64,000 nucleotides of DNA, taken from Ditylenchus dipsaci. Its lineage: Eukaryota > Nematoda > Chromadorea > Rhabditida > Anguinidae. Below are positions 11,915-22,813 of this stretch, piece by piece; position 1 is the first letter of the stretch; every line of letters begins with the position of its first letter. The notes under the pieces were generated by a model. The model had not been told where the DNA came from, made no database searches, and saw nothing but the letters and a program-made list of their open reading frames with translations. The DNA lies in the NCBI GenBank assembly GCA_004194705.1, contig SADC01000398.1, positions 1 to 64,000 of the forward strand, in the 5' to 3' direction. The position numbers and the translations under genes were made by a program.

Positions 11915-12400
11915 CGTACTCGTACTTCGTACCGCTAAATTTTAACCGTCGTATCGTACTCGTACATCGTACAACGAAAATTTTAAGCTCGTACATCGTA
12001 CTCGTACCTCGTACCTCTGAATTTCTTCTCGTACTTCGTACTCATCCTCGTACAACAAAATTTTTTGCTCGTACTTCGTACTCGTACTTTGTATGAAAAC
12101 GGATTAGATATTCAGGGAAAAATTTGAAAAAAAATATTTTGCAATGTCTTTTTCATTAAAGACATTAACATTCGGCTTTTTAGTGGTAAAGCTCAGTATT
12201 TGCTTTGTGATTTTAAATATTTGTATTTTAGTTCGTACCTCGTACTCGTACTCGTACCTCTGAAATTTCTTTCGTACTTCGTACTCGTACCTCGTACCAC
12301 AAATTTTAGCTCGTACATCGTACTCGTACTTCGTACCTCTAAAATTTCTTCTCGTACTCGTACTCGTAGTACGAGTACGTGTACGAGTACGAGGTCAAAC
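11915..12400. repeat. TCGTAC-rich tandem and inverted satellite
   Basis: Dense degenerate copies of CTCGTACTTCGTACTCGTAC separated by short AATTTT-containing spacers, with a perfect local mirror around 12355-12385. It is split by about 130 bp of non-repeat DNA (12090-12230). Translated frames (VLVPRT repeats) are artefacts of the repeat. Confidence 0.8.
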
Positions 12401-12629
12401 ACTGGACTCAATCCTTCATCTAGAGAATTTTCACCAAACTGGGCATATTTTCGAAAAATTGGAAGTTTTTCACAAAAATCGTGCAGATTTTCGGCTTTTT
12501 TTTGACTAAAACAAAAACAAAGTGGGCACTTTTCCGTTTTTTTTATTTTTAAAATATAAATTTTAAAGCTCACCGTTACAAAGCTTAGCTGTTTTGAATC
12601 TTTTTATTTCCATAAGGTGTATTAGACAG

Positions 12630-12935
12630 GGCACTGCGTCAAGTTCACTGGCAAACAATCTTTTTCATCCGATCCATCTTTGCAATTGGCATAGTCATTA
12701 CACATCTATAATAATTTACATTTTGCACTTTTACATACTACATCATACGCGAAGAGTGGAAGCACTCTGCGGCCACTCCAGTCATAGATTTGTGGCATTG
12801 GAAAGAGTAGTCGGGTTGCACTGATCACACAGACCTGAGCACTGCTCAAGCACTGAACACATGCGCACATCTGCACACTTAGCAAGGGGATCCCGGAGAG
12901 CGGCAGTAGAATCAGGGCAGCTGCCTGGACACTCC
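12630..12935 (-). CDS. LDL-receptor class A repeat exons (two)
   Basis: Minus-strand exon 12935-12742 follows acceptor GCTTAG and starts ECPGSCPDSTAALRDP, with cysteine-rich continuation CADVRMCSVLEQC..LCDQC. One extra base must be discounted near 12790 before it continues as YDWSGRRVLPLFAYD. After a 36-nt intron (12741-12706), exon 12705-12630 reads MCNDYANCKDGSDEKDC. That is the classic LDLa calcium-binding C-K-D-G-S-D-E-x-D-C end. The protein is presumably an extracellular or membrane receptor with many LDLa modules. Start, end and total repeat number are unknown, and the indel leaves its integrity uncertain. Confidence 0.55.
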
Positions 12936-12979
12936 TAAGCATAAAATAATTTACCATATTTGACAATCTGTAAAACACT

Positions 12980-13112
12980 TCTTCATCTTCTCACCGGACA
13001 TCAATAGCATTATTGCAATAGACCAGCGATGAATACACTTGGAAGGGATGGCGTTGCGTCGCCCCGCAGAGGGCAGTCAATCACCGGAACAGTCTTCGCA
13101 TGAACACCCTAA
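12980..13112 (-). pseudogene. Possible degenerate LDLa exon
   Basis: The minus strand reads CSCEDCSGD, then in another frame KCIHRW and YCNNAID before a GGTGAGAAGATGAAGAAGTG stretch that resembles a damaged GEDEEC. It lies exactly where another LDLa exon would be expected, directly upstream of 12935. At least two frame changes are needed. Confidence 0.3.
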
Positions 13113-13535
13113 AATATTGTATGGAAAATGTTTTTGACGGTTCAAAAAAAGTCGTTTTAGGGGTGTGGCAAGACTTGAGCAATGAGATTCAATGATTTTA
13201 TAATTCAATTTAGAGAATATGACGTTTGAACTGCAATATTTAAGCATCAATAATTACGCTTCATGCTTTTTGCTGCAAGATTACTGCACGCCTGACGATT
13301 TGCCAGCGAAAATATGAGAAAAATTTGACCCCAGTAGCATACACCCTCCACTCCTGAAAGTTTTGATTTCTAAAGATAAGTAAAAAGTACCTCAATAAAT
13401 GTGTGAAACTATTATTAGTCACAAGTTTCGTATGCTGGCCTAGCCCCGAGCCTAAGTACAGGGCCTAAACTTGTTATTTCAAAGAGTAGTTACAGTGATA
13501 TTTATAAACTAATTTTCAAGAAAGGTATTCGCTAG

Positions 13536-13825
13536 CATACATGCCTGCACGGTTGCCGGCGCCCAGCAAATTTTACACTTTCAAGCGCTGGCGGCGGCGC
13601 CCCTTTATATACCCCCGAGCCGGCGCCGCACTGAATTTTTTGAATAGTTCTAACATTTTAATTTTTATACTGTGTTTTTTAGTATAACTTAATCCTGACA
13701 GCAAAAAATTTAAGTCAAACACATTTTTTTTCACTCCGGCGCCGCTATTTTTTGGGCGCCGATTTTCGAGAGACCCGGCGCCCGGGTCGGCGCTCGGCGC
13801 CGATTATTTGGAGCGTGCAGGTATG
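13536..13825. mobile_element. hAT-type MITE, 290 bp, with 8-bp target duplication
   Basis: Ends CATACATGCCTGCACG (left) and CGTGCAGGTATG (right) are inverted. Direct repeats TTCGCTAG lie immediately outside at 13528-13535 and 13826-13833. The interior is strikingly GC-rich for this window (GGCGCC-rich), with no ORF. The 8-bp duplication fits the hAT superfamily; no transposase is encoded. Confidence 0.85.
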
Positions 13826-13849
13826 TTCGCTAGTAGTGCCTAAAATTTA

Positions 13850-14085
13850 AACTACAAAGATTTGAGACGCAAGATTCACGCCGCTATTTTTACTGCAAGA
13901 TTTAAAATGCAACATTTTTAATGGGCGAAGTGTAGGTTTTTTCAAAACGATCAGCAAAATCAGGATCCTTTCGGGACCAGACGGTCAAACGAACTAGCAT
14001 AAGACTTAAAAATCAATGAATTTTGAGAAGAAGGGCAAATCTTGCGCCTCAAATCTTGCAGTACAAAAAATGCGGCGTAAATTTT
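13850..14085. repeat. Inverted repeat with AGATTTGAGACGCAAGATT arms
   Basis: GATTTGAGACGCAAGATTCACGCCGC (13860) mirrors CTTGCGCCTCAAATCTTGCAG near 14041-14061, followed by TGCGGCGTAAAT. About 150 bp lie between the arms. Unclassified foldback MITE. Confidence 0.6.
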
Positions 14086-14208
14086 GTAATTATTGTGGCG
14101 CTTATTATGGTATGCGAATCGTTTGTCGCAAAATATGTTGTTTGAAAATCATCTGTCCAATCTTATTGCTCAGTTTTGCCACGTCGTTTTAGGTCGCAAT
14201 GTACCTAC

Positions 14209-14400
14209 CAATTCGTCACTCTGGTCTGGACAGTCTACCTCTCCATCGCAGATTTTAGAAATATGTAGGCAGTTAGAGCCAGCCTTGCAAACACTGCAGT
14301 CGGGCTGCATTCTCCACAGTTATCTTCATCTTGATTGTCACGACAGTCTGCGACGCATTGCAATTAATTGCTTTGGTAGAAGGGACATGCAATTCGTCGC
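14209..14400 (-). CDS. LDL-receptor class A repeat exon
   Basis: Minus strand: LQCVADCRDNQDEDNCGEC, then after one apparently missing base PDCSVCKAGSNCLHISKICDGEVDCPDQSDEL, ending at donor GTAGGT (intron begins at 14208). The second module has every LDLa landmark (C-x-x-ISKICDG-x-x-DC-x-D-x-SDE). It belongs with the minus-strand exons at 17.1, 12.9 and 9.5 kb. Exons of this gene are separated by kilobases of transposon DNA, unlike the compact genes elsewhere in the window. Confidence 0.65.
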
Positions 14401-14519
14401 ATTTTTTAAAGCCTTGACATCAACGCCTAATTTGAAAAAAAGTATAGTAAAAACAATCAAACTGTTGAATCATAACCTAAGTCTCTCGAAAAACGCCAAA
14501 AAGAGTAGAATATAAAAAA

Positions 14520-15480
14520 GGGAAAAAAGACCTGCACCTACGAGCCAACATTTTTCAAAGTGTTTTAGAAAGACAAAAAGACCCAAAAAGACTAACATAA
14601 GCTTTTAAACAACTCTTGTGTCTCATCTAACTGTGCACATTGGCAGTGTAGCTTGAACAAAACGACGATATGCCACGGAAGCAAATGTAACTGTGAAGAT
14701 CCTCTGCAGCTTTACAAAAGAGACTCGTTGAACAGACTAAAATTTGAATATGTAAATAAATTGTAAATATTTGCGGCACTGATGCGCATATGGTGTCTAA
14801 CATTGCCTTGGTCCCATTGATTTTTTGTGACTTAAAATGCTACACTGAATTAGTTAATAGCTTATTAGAAAATAGAATCGCAGAGCTGCACAAACCCAAA
14901 ACAATGCCCAAAAAAGTTAGAAATCGGCTGATCAAGGAACTTAAAGTTTGGTACTTCTTTAGTCCTACCCTTTTAAAAAAGGCTGGAGGCGCTGCCTGGC
15001 ACTGGACGAACCGAACCCACTCCCCAAAATCTGTATTTTGTACCCAGTAGCTTTATTTGAGTTTACATATATTCTTAAAATTTTTTGATGTTACAAGACC
15101 TCACTGAAAGTCACCTCACTAGACCCCCTGAACCTCAAGTATCCAAGATAATAAATTTGCTGCTTGAGCTTCAAAAATGTTTAAAAAATAAGTTTTTCAA
15201 GAAAAACAACTTTGGGTGCATTTACGACTTTTGTGGAGGAGGATTGATAGAGAAAATACGGTAATTATTCTTTATCCGGGACACTTTTCTAAGAAATTTT
15301 GAACTTTTGTTTTCACATACATCTTTACTAACCAAAGCTGAACAAGCACCCAGAGCAAAATATGACAGCAAAGATCAAGAAGTGCTGTTATTTTCAGTCT
15401 TTGGTTAAGTTGTCGGTTATAATATGTATCAATAACAGAAATTATAATTTTCTCGCCTGTTAAAGGATCAGAACATAACC
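14520..15480. other. Intergenic or intronic stretch, no gene seen
   Basis: Probably an intron of the minus-strand LDLa gene. A terminal-like GAGAAAATACGGTAA near 15250 may be a solo end of the CCGTATTT MITE family. Confidence 0.35.
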
Positions 15481-15529
15481 TTCGAATAATGATCAGACTA
15501 GACCCCAGTTTTCGTTGTGACCTAGTAAG

Positions 15530-16990
15530 TCACTGTTTCTTTTTGCAACCTTGGACAAGGTTGCTGCAAGGTTCCTGGAAGGTTGATTTTAGGTTCCTTT
15601 GAATGTCACTCAAGTTTCATGGAACCCTGGGTGAACTTGGAACACATCGAGATAACCTCGACGGATCATTGAATGAACCTCGGGAAACATATTTTTCAAT
15701 CTTGTAAAGATTTTCTACCAAGGTTCATTCAATGTTTAAGCAATGTTTTCAAGTGTACTCCAAGGTTCATCAACGTTCCACCCCTGAACCTAGCAAGTAT
15801 CTGCCACAGTGGCGTTCCAGGGTGGGGGGGCACGGAGGGATTGGACACGGGTGGCTGGCCGGCCCGCCGGGCTTGTACCTGCTACGGCCGGGCCGAAAAA
15901 GCTCCAGGCGGGCCTGGCCCGAAGCCCAGTTTATATTTCTCATTGACTTTTCCGCCTAAAACACCCAACCAAAGCTCCTCATAGGGTCGCCGAAAATACC
16001 AATTTTAAAATTCCGAGATTAATACCTTATATTCTAGGATATTTTCTAATCAAAAGTGCGTAACAGCGTACGTTTTACAAAATTGAGAAAAATACCGGTA
16101 TTTTTCGAGATTTATCGAAAATTTTTTGAGTTAATTGAAGCAGGGCTTCGGGCCCGGGCGTGCTGAAGACTAAAAAACGGGCCGGACCAAACTATTACGG
16201 CCCTGGGCCGGGCCGACAAAATTCGGCCCGTGTCCATGCCTGGGCACGTGCCCCCCCCCCCGTCAGATTTTTTCCTTATTCGTGCCCCCCCGTCAGGATG
16301 AAATTTTTTGACTTTTTTCTCATGTTTACCGAATCAAACAAAAAAATTTCGACGGCGCCTATTGGCGCCGTCGAAGTTTTATATAGTCTAATTTTTCGGG
16401 TTTTTATCAACATTTTTCACATTTTTTGAGTAGAAGAAACTGTGCTTATTCTATTTGTTCCAAAATTAACTATATAATAAATTTTACCGAAAAAGCATCA
16501 CCTTAAGTTCTCCTTTCCAATTCCTTTAACCTTGAAAAATTTTTTGCGGCTTTAATAATGACCCCTCTCTAATAATGACCCCCCTCCTTTTTTTGACTAG
16601 GATTTCAGAGTTAAGGCCTTTTTTGATTGACAATTTCGGAATTTTTGAGGGTTGAAAATAATCACCCCGGGGTCATTATTTAAGAAAATACGGTAATACT
16701 GATTTTTGGGGTTTCTTACATTTTACCCTTATTTGAAAATTTGAAAAAACGGTGTAGATAAAATGGTCTAAATTTTTTGGTGCCCCCCGTCAGAAATTTC
16801 TGGCTACGCCCTGATCTGCCACAAACCTTGCAGCTTCTTCTCCGAACCTTGAACCTACCAGTAGGCTAGAATAAGGTTACTACTAGGTTCATACAATGTA
16901 ATTCAAGGTTCATTCAGGAACCTCAAGATTCTCAAGGTTTGAACCTTGGGCGAACCTCGCCCAACTTGTCCAAGGGTCGAAAAAAACAGT
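15530..16990. repeat. Element with AAGGTTC minisatellite arms
   Basis: The left arm begins CAGTCACTGTTTCTTTTTGCAAC-like sequence followed by CCTTGGACAAGGTTG and many AAGGTTC motifs. The right arm (16830-16985) is inverted, carrying ACTTGTCCAAGGGTCGAAAAA..ACAGTGAG. Both arms are degenerate tandem AAGGTTCA units. The centre is occupied by a separate hAT-type element with its own target duplication. Confidence 0.65.
15807..16813. mobile_element. hAT-type non-autonomous element, ~1.0 kb, 8-bp target duplication
   Basis: Begins CAGTGGCGTTCCAGGG and ends GGCTACGCCCTG. Direct repeats ATCTGCCA flank it at 15799-15806 and 16814-16821. The terminal CAGNGGCGT...ACGCCCTG form with a nearby poly-G/C run (GGGGGGGC on the left, TGCCCCCCGTCAG on the right) is a common hAT MITE style. 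Inside are further nested pieces: a GGGCCGGGCC-rich inverted pair at about 15840-16235 and a CCGTATTT-type piece at 16540-16695. No transposase frame. Confidence 0.8.
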
Positions 16991-17023
16991 GAGTGTCAAC
17001 AATAAATAAGAGCATGTTCTTAC

Positions 17024-17108
17024 CTGTGCAGTTTCTTCGTCATTTCCACTGTCACAGTTCTGTTCACCATTGCACACCATATTCGAGTAATAATTCGATC
17101 CTTAATAG
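17024..17108 (-). CDS. LDL-receptor class A repeat exon (most upstream recognised)
   Basis: The minus strand reads YYSNMVCNGEQNCDSGNDEETAQ and stops at a perfect donor (CAG|GTAAGAAC). The module has the C-N-G-x-x-x-C-D-S-G-x-D-E pattern of LDLa. Extending upstream in frame gives FACY, a TAA, then GS. Either the exon starts just after that codon (an ATTAAG acceptor is available) or there is a local error. Confidence 0.55.
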
Positions 17109-17427
17109 CATGCAAACTAGACAATCGGATTTGTATGCATTCGCGCCCATCCAAAAATATGCTTGTTCCCCTTGTTGTTTTTTCCCAAAATTTTCGAAAA
17201 CTGATTATTTGCAGCCTCAAATCGTTTTACATCGTTTGAAAAAAAATTTGGTAAAAATTTTTGTTGAAATTGCCTTGTTCCCAAGCTGGTTTTTTTGATT
17301 TTTTCTCCCTAATGTGTTGATACTTGAAAGTCCTCTTGTTAATTTTTTTCTTTATTTTTCAGCCTAAAGTTTAGCAAGAGTTTTTCCTAACAGACGTCGG
17401 CTACCTTTGCTTAAGCGAAGTAACAAA

Positions 17428-17730
17428 AAAGAAAGTTTTTGTGACAATTCTTTTCTCTACTACCGGTTGGCTTTTTATACGACCATAATTTTTTCCCGAA
17501 AGGATTTCGAAAAACGGTCTTTTGCAATCAAATTTTTCTCGAATATAAGTTTTGTTTCCACTAAACGGTTTTTTATCGGTTTTTTTTTGAAAAATTTCAC
17601 TCTTTTGCATTGCACCGTTTGTCGAAATCCTATCGGGAAAAAAGTTATGTTCGTTTAAAATCACAGGAATTTGTTAGGCCACCCTGTAGTGAAGGAAAGA
17701 ATTGTCACAAAACTCTTTATAACTTCTAGC
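17428..17730. repeat. Foldback MITE
   Basis: GTGACAATTCTTTTC / GAAAGAATTGTCAC and TTCCCGAAAGGATTTCGAAA / TTTGTCGAAATCCTATCGGGAA form an inverted pair around a roughly 130-bp AT-rich middle. Confidence 0.65.
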
Positions 17731-17739
17731 GGGTGAACT

Positions 17740-17850
17740 TTTGAAAAATGACGCTCTTTATAACGACGCTCTATATAACGTCCAACGTTATAACGTCCCA
17801 TTTTGGATCGTCTCTTACGGGACGTTATAACGAGCGTCGTCTGTAGAGCC
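17740..17850. repeat. Short pogo-like MITE (TATAACG type)
   Basis: GACGCTC.ATATAACG repeats and the mirrored CGTTATAACGAGCGTCGTC resemble the 'cagtcgactctatataacg' families at 27510, 38850 and 44145. Confidence 0.45.
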
Positions 17851-18464
17851 GAAAATTCTCAGAAAACCAACACCATATGCCAATTTTTAAGTTATCTCAA
17901 ATTCAAACACAGGGTCACACACAAGGTATATAGTAATTTTTGGTGCGTAGTCGTTTGGTCAAAGTCCAACCAGAACGCCAAGTAATTTTTTAATTAATCT
18001 TAAAAAACTAAAGCAACCTCATTGTCACATTGAAGCCGAATTTTTGCACACTCTTACATTTTCCAAAAAAACCGGAATGGCTGGCAAAAATATTGCAAAT
18101 AAGTGTCTTTATCAGAGGAATTTTGTAACTTTGGATCAAGATATTCTTGCATTCTTAGTTCGAATTTGTCTGCAACTGGAGGTTCAAGCTGGCCGCAGGA
18201 AATATAGGGTATAATACACAGAAAATATAAAACTACACATTGTACAAAAAAGGTCCAATGATATACGCTTTCATCGGCAGCTTTATTTCTTCTATGGTTG
18301 ATTTACTGTGGCATATGTTTATCTTTATTTCGCCAATGCCGGCGGGAAAACATTTTTTTAAAATTGTTTGATTGTTTTTTTAGAAATATCATTAAAAGGT
18401 GCAGTAGTTTTGGAGAATGGTCATTTTTCAAGCAAACACCTTGCCAAAGTCATTTTTGCGGAGG

Positions 18465-18496
18465 TCAAATGAAGTCATAAGTCATAAGTCATAAGA
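18465..18496. repeat. AAGTCAT microsatellite
   Basis: Three to four tandem copies of GTCATAA immediately upstream of the hAT transposase remnant. Confidence 0.7.
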
Positions 18497-18566
18497 GTGG
18501 TCAATCGTAGACCGGCCTTGTTTTAAGCCGCTACTAGCTTTATCTGATCGAGAGAGTCTGAAGGGT

Positions 18567-20284
18567 ATGACGACACATGTTCAGTTAGTCGCATCAGTTG
18601 ATTTTTTTGCAGGATACCATCACTATGCAGATTGGGTTCTTCCGAAGATGTACGCTTTGGTCAAAGCAAAGATCAAGGAATCTATTGATGCCTGCCAGTG
18701 GCTTTCCTTTACCTCTGACATTTGGACTTGTCCGACTAAGTCTTTCATCAGGTTAGCCTTTTCGACAATTATTAATAAAAATAACGGAACTGCTTTAGCC
18801 TTACTGCTCATGGAATAAACAAGAATGGATTCGAATCAAACATCTTCTCTGTGTGCAGCCATTTACTGGAAGTCATAACTATGAAACGATTGGAGACAAG
18901 GTCAAAGAAATGCTCAGCAAATGAAAAATTTTGCTTGAAAAATGCCACGTGTTTCTTCGCGACGAAGGTGGTAACATGCGAAAAGTAATACATAATTTTG
19001 TTCCATTATTTTTATATGATTTTTTCAGGCTTTTGAAACGGAAGGATTCCTACACGCGGACTGTGGTGCTCATAAGCTCAACTTGGTCGTCAATAAATCT
19101 ATCTTTGAAGAACAAGCTATTTCCGAAACTCTTAAGAACTATCGTGCTCTAGTTGGTCATTTCAAGCATATCAGTCTAGCAAAAGATAGGTTGGAGTATG
19201 AGCAAAAGCAGATGAACCTTCCTCTACACACCTCAAGCAGGTGAAATATTCAAAAGTTTCTGCACTTATTTTGATACGTATATTTTTAAGGATGAGCCAA
19301 CTCGTTGGAATGTCACCTACTACATGTGCCAATCTCTTATCGAGCAACAAATGGCCGTAGAAATGTACCTCATGCGATATGAAAAGCGGAACATGAATCT
19401 TAAGCCGGAAGAGTGGGTGAAATTAAAGCTCTTCGTGGACTTGCTGGATCCTTTAGAATCTGCGTCAAAACAAATGTGCCGTGAAGATGAACCAATTTCA
19501 ATGCAGTTTCTCATCGCAAGGGCACTCACATCTGATATACACGCTATTGTTGGTCCTGAGCTGCAAGGAATTCGAAGAAGTCTGCTAGGTTTGATTGTGA
19601 AAAAGTTTGATGTGGAATACGAAAAGTGTGTTCTGCATTTACGGCTGCTAATCGTGACTCAATGAGTTTTCAAGGATCCATGGATTGGCTATGTTCTTGA
19701 ACCCGCGATTCAAGGACAGAATTGCTTGGAACAAAGTGGAATTTCGGGATCAAGTTGTTTTCTGGATTCGGGAAGAATGCAGGCAGGATAATTTTGTTGA
19801 CTTAGTACAGAATAATGGTAACATAACTGTCAATAACAATTACGGATGATGATTTGTTTTATCATATTTCAGAAGCTAGTTCGCCTTTGCCAAAACGTCA
19901 GCAGTCATTTTTGGAAGGCACAGCCGACCTTTTGAGGATGATGAGAGTCAAGAATCCAATTCTGTCGATGAAGCAATGACAGAGGTACAAGCTTATACAA
20001 GACTGAAATGCATCGATCATGATAAAAATCCGCTGCTGTTTTGGAAGGTTGTTAATTTAATCATCTTGATCTGAATTCCAAGTTATTCCGTACTTGGGAG
20101 CATGAGTCACTCTACCCGATTTTGGTTGGCCTTGCTAGTCTATTTTTAACTGCTCCAGCAACAAGTCAACCAAGTGAGCAAGTTTTTTCTGTTGCTGGTG
20201 ATGTGTATGACTACAGAAGAAGCAAGTTACTTCCAGAAAAAGCTGAGATGCTGATATTTCTCAATAAAGCCTTCCTCAGATAAA
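18567..20284 (+). mobile_element. hAT superfamily transposase, multi-exon, N-terminally truncated
   Basis: Exon-like blocks give, in order: ADWVLPKMYALVKAKIKESI..WLSFTSDIWTC (start of the RNase-H-like core), CHVFLRDEGGNMRK, then after an intron with a TTTTTCAG acceptor at 19028 AFETEGFLHADCGAHKLNLVV, then DEPTRWNVTYYMCQSLIEQQ, LNPRFKDRIAWNKVEFRDQV, and the hAT dimerisation domain [45 protein letters not shown] ending at TAA 20282-20284. The C-H-A-H-x-L-N-L, TRWNVT and PATS..SE-VFS-AG landmarks fit hAT. The zinc-finger BED N-terminus and the left terminal repeat are missing. One shift is needed before 19680. The right end may be near 20438 (GTTTCTATCTCTAG). Confidence 0.8.
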
Positions 20285-20489
20285 CTACTCTTATTGAAAA
20301 TATTGTTGTTATGTATTACTCACACGTCGTCAATAAAAAAAGTAATGTAGTACAGGTGTGATTGACTCTTTTCATTGACCGGGATTTAGGTGAAACCGAT
20401 CCCGGCCGGGACCCCGTCTCGTTTCTATCTCTAGATATAATCGGACCCTGGTATATGGGTTGGGCATGTAGTTACCTACGTACAAGGCA

Positions 20490-20795
20490 GGGCGAAAATT
20501 CCGCGAGAGAAGATTCCGCGGGAGAAAATTCCGCGGGAGAAAATTGGGTTCTTACGGGTTATCCGCACCACCTGTTTTTTTTCACTTTTCAGTTGTCAAT
20601 TGATTAATTATAAAGTTTATAAATCTTACGATTTGATACGATTAAAAATAAGATTAAAATAAAATTTAAATAATATTAAAAAATAAGATAAAAATAGCCG
20701 AAAAATTAAGGTGGTGCGGATAACCCGTAAGAACCGAAAATTGCGCGGGAGAGGATTCCGCGGGAGAAAATTCCGCGGAATTCCGTTTTTTGACG
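20490..20795. repeat. Inverted repeat with GAAAATTCCGCGGGAGA tandem units
   Basis: Left tandem copies of AGAAAATTCCGCGGGAG (20500-20550) run into GTTCTTACGGGTTATCCGCACCACC. Its inverted copy starts at 20710, and the same GGGAGA..TTCCGCG units follow to 20790. This is a foldback with minisatellite arms and an AT-rich middle. Confidence 0.7.
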
Positions 20796-20968
20796 TTCCT
20801 GTTAAGAAAAACTGAATTCTGACACCGGATTCGTGTTCAGCATGGTCGATTGCAGATTTTCCTTTTTCAAATGTGAGCTTAAGCTCAATTCTCAAATTCC
20901 TCTCGAGACAAAAGAAATTTGAAAAAAAAAATTCAATATTTAAAATTTGATCACGAGTGTCAGATTTT

Positions 20969-21812
20969 GGTACACGAACATTTCGCCCAAAAACCGTTTC
21001 GCCCAAAGACCGTTTCGCCCAAAAACGATATGTATATACAATTAATACTCAAATACGAGCACCAAGTCGTGGACTTATTCTAGGGTACTGGGTAAAAAGG
21101 AGGCTGTAAAAAGGGGGCCGGTAAACAGGTGTGCCACATAGTCAACAGGGGGCCAGGGGGCCAGATAGTCAAAGGGCCAGATAATTGATATATTTCTTGA
21201 TATATAAAGGTCAGCCCTTGCCCCGGACGATGTACCCCCAAAGGGCCAGCCCTTATCCCGGACCATGTACCACCAAAGGGGCTTTCTATTGAATTAGGTT
21301 GCCTGCCGAAGGCAGGCAGGTAGAAGATGCAGCTATGTAGCACCATATCGTTACACCTAGCTTGGTACCACTGACGGGTAATACCGGCTCTCATCCATTT
21401 TCTTATTTATTTTTGACTTTCCATCATTTGCAATGTGGACTGGGCTGATCTTGGCTGGTTCTTAAAAATATATTGTCAACTTTTACGTCGAAAATCGATG
21501 GCTCAGGACACTTTCCGAAAATTATTGAGGAGAGAGGCAGGCAGTGGTATATGTCGTTAGTGTCATCACTTTTTTCGTCATCACTTACGTGCAGGGTAGG
21601 CCAGCGTATCTTAAAACGGGCCTGAACGTGTTTCCCGACTCCAGGTAGAACTTAGTTTACGCTAGATTGAGATTTTTGGGATTGGGATGAAATGAGTACG
21701 AACCACTTAAACATGGTATCAAAGTTTATTGAAAATAATACTTTTGGGCGAAACGGTCTTTGGGCGAAACGGCTTTTGGGCTAAACGGTTTTTGGGCGAA
21801 ACGTCGTGTACC
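20969..21812. mobile_element. Foldback element with GTTTCGCCCAAA minisatellite arms
   Basis: Starts GGTACACGAACATTTCGCCC and ends GGGCGAAACGTCGTGTACC. Each arm is a short array of an about 15-bp unit (CGTTTCGCCCAAAGAC), about three to four copies per side. The 700-bp middle includes GGGGCCAG-rich sequence and no convincing ORF. No clear target duplication was seen. Confidence 0.7.
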
Positions 21813-22388
21813 GAAGTTACTTGAGCCAAAAGTAGAATCAAACCAGATCAGACCGGATCAGGCCGTATTAGGGCTGGATCATACCGGATTAGACTGGTTC
21901 AGGGCTGCATCAGGGCTGAGTTAGACTGGAAAACACAGTAGGTAGTGTGAGGTAGGTGATCACAAGTTACTCTTGCGAAAAGAAGGATAAAACCGAAAAG
22001 GTATTCTCGATCACGAGTTTTCGACATGTCGGAAACATGATCTATAGATCAAGAGTTACTCATGATCCTACTGGTCGTACTGTACCAGTGGTTGGGTTAA
22101 TTTTCGGTAAGCTCTATTAGAAGTGTTCTTGTTTAATACACTTGAACCGATGCAACCCTAGCTGCAAAATGAAAACCTATCTTTAATAAAGATTCTTTAT
22201 CACAAAATGCTGCTTTCAAATAAATAATAGTTATGACACGAATTTTTTTGACAAGATTAAATTAGTTTTAAATTTAATTTTTAAATTTCATTTTGTATGG
22301 CTGTAACTGAATTGCGGGAGCAAATTCGTGAAGTCCTGCAGCTAGTTCACTTTGACATGTCTTCTATTTGTGCACGGTCAAAGCTTCC

Positions 22389-22613
22389 ACTTACCGTATT
22401 TGCTCTCAAGTGGGACCCTTTCCTATAGTTGGAGAACCTATATCCTAGCCTTGATTTAATATTTAGCACTGCTATTTGTATTTTTGTGCTATTTTTCATC
22501 AATTCCACTTTTTTATTTTTTCGCATCAGAGGTGTTAAATTGAGTTAGTTTATTTGCAAATTTTCAGGCTTGTAACAAATTAGCCCTGGTGCCTTTTCGA
22601 GAGGAAATACGGT
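22389..22613. repeat. CCGTATTT-ended MITE
   Basis: ACCGTATTTGCTCTCAAG at the left and CGAGAGGAAATACGGTA at the right are an inverted pair. Family as at 42396. Confidence 0.6.
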
Positions 22614-22813
22614 ACCTGCACCCATATTTACGTACGGCTCGTCCTCCCATCTGTGATGTGGAGGCATCCATGCCAATGCGGAAAATTTCGGACACTAGTG
22701 CAGGTACGAAGATTTCGGAAAAACCTGGTGCAGGTGCTGATGCGAAAATTTTTTGAAGCCAGGGCCGGTGCATTTGCTGGTGTGAAAATTTTGAAGTTCG
22801 CAATGCTGCAAAC

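Larger units (their letters stand above)
9900..12540. repeat. Large concentric palindrome (at least three layers)
   Basis: Outer arms are the TGTGCCCACTTTTC-like repeats at 9903-9980 and their inverted counterparts at 12430-12535. Inside them is a second inverted pair (about 9990-10240 and 11545-11810) sharing CACTCACCCAGTGGAGTTTG-like, GGCCCATAGGCC and CACAGGTTCAAATACCAC-like blocks. Inside that is a third pair, GGGGCCTATTGCAACAGATG (10262) against CATCTGTTGCAATAGGCCCC (11508), with GTTGATAGTTGATAG satellites. The core (10390-11300) contains a PAL1 fragment and another small palindrome. Confidence 0.7.

Noticed and set aside
11806..12573. Frames rich in VLVPRT / STSTRYEL repeats
   Set aside because: Translations of the TCGTAC satellite, open on both strands because the repeat lacks stops.
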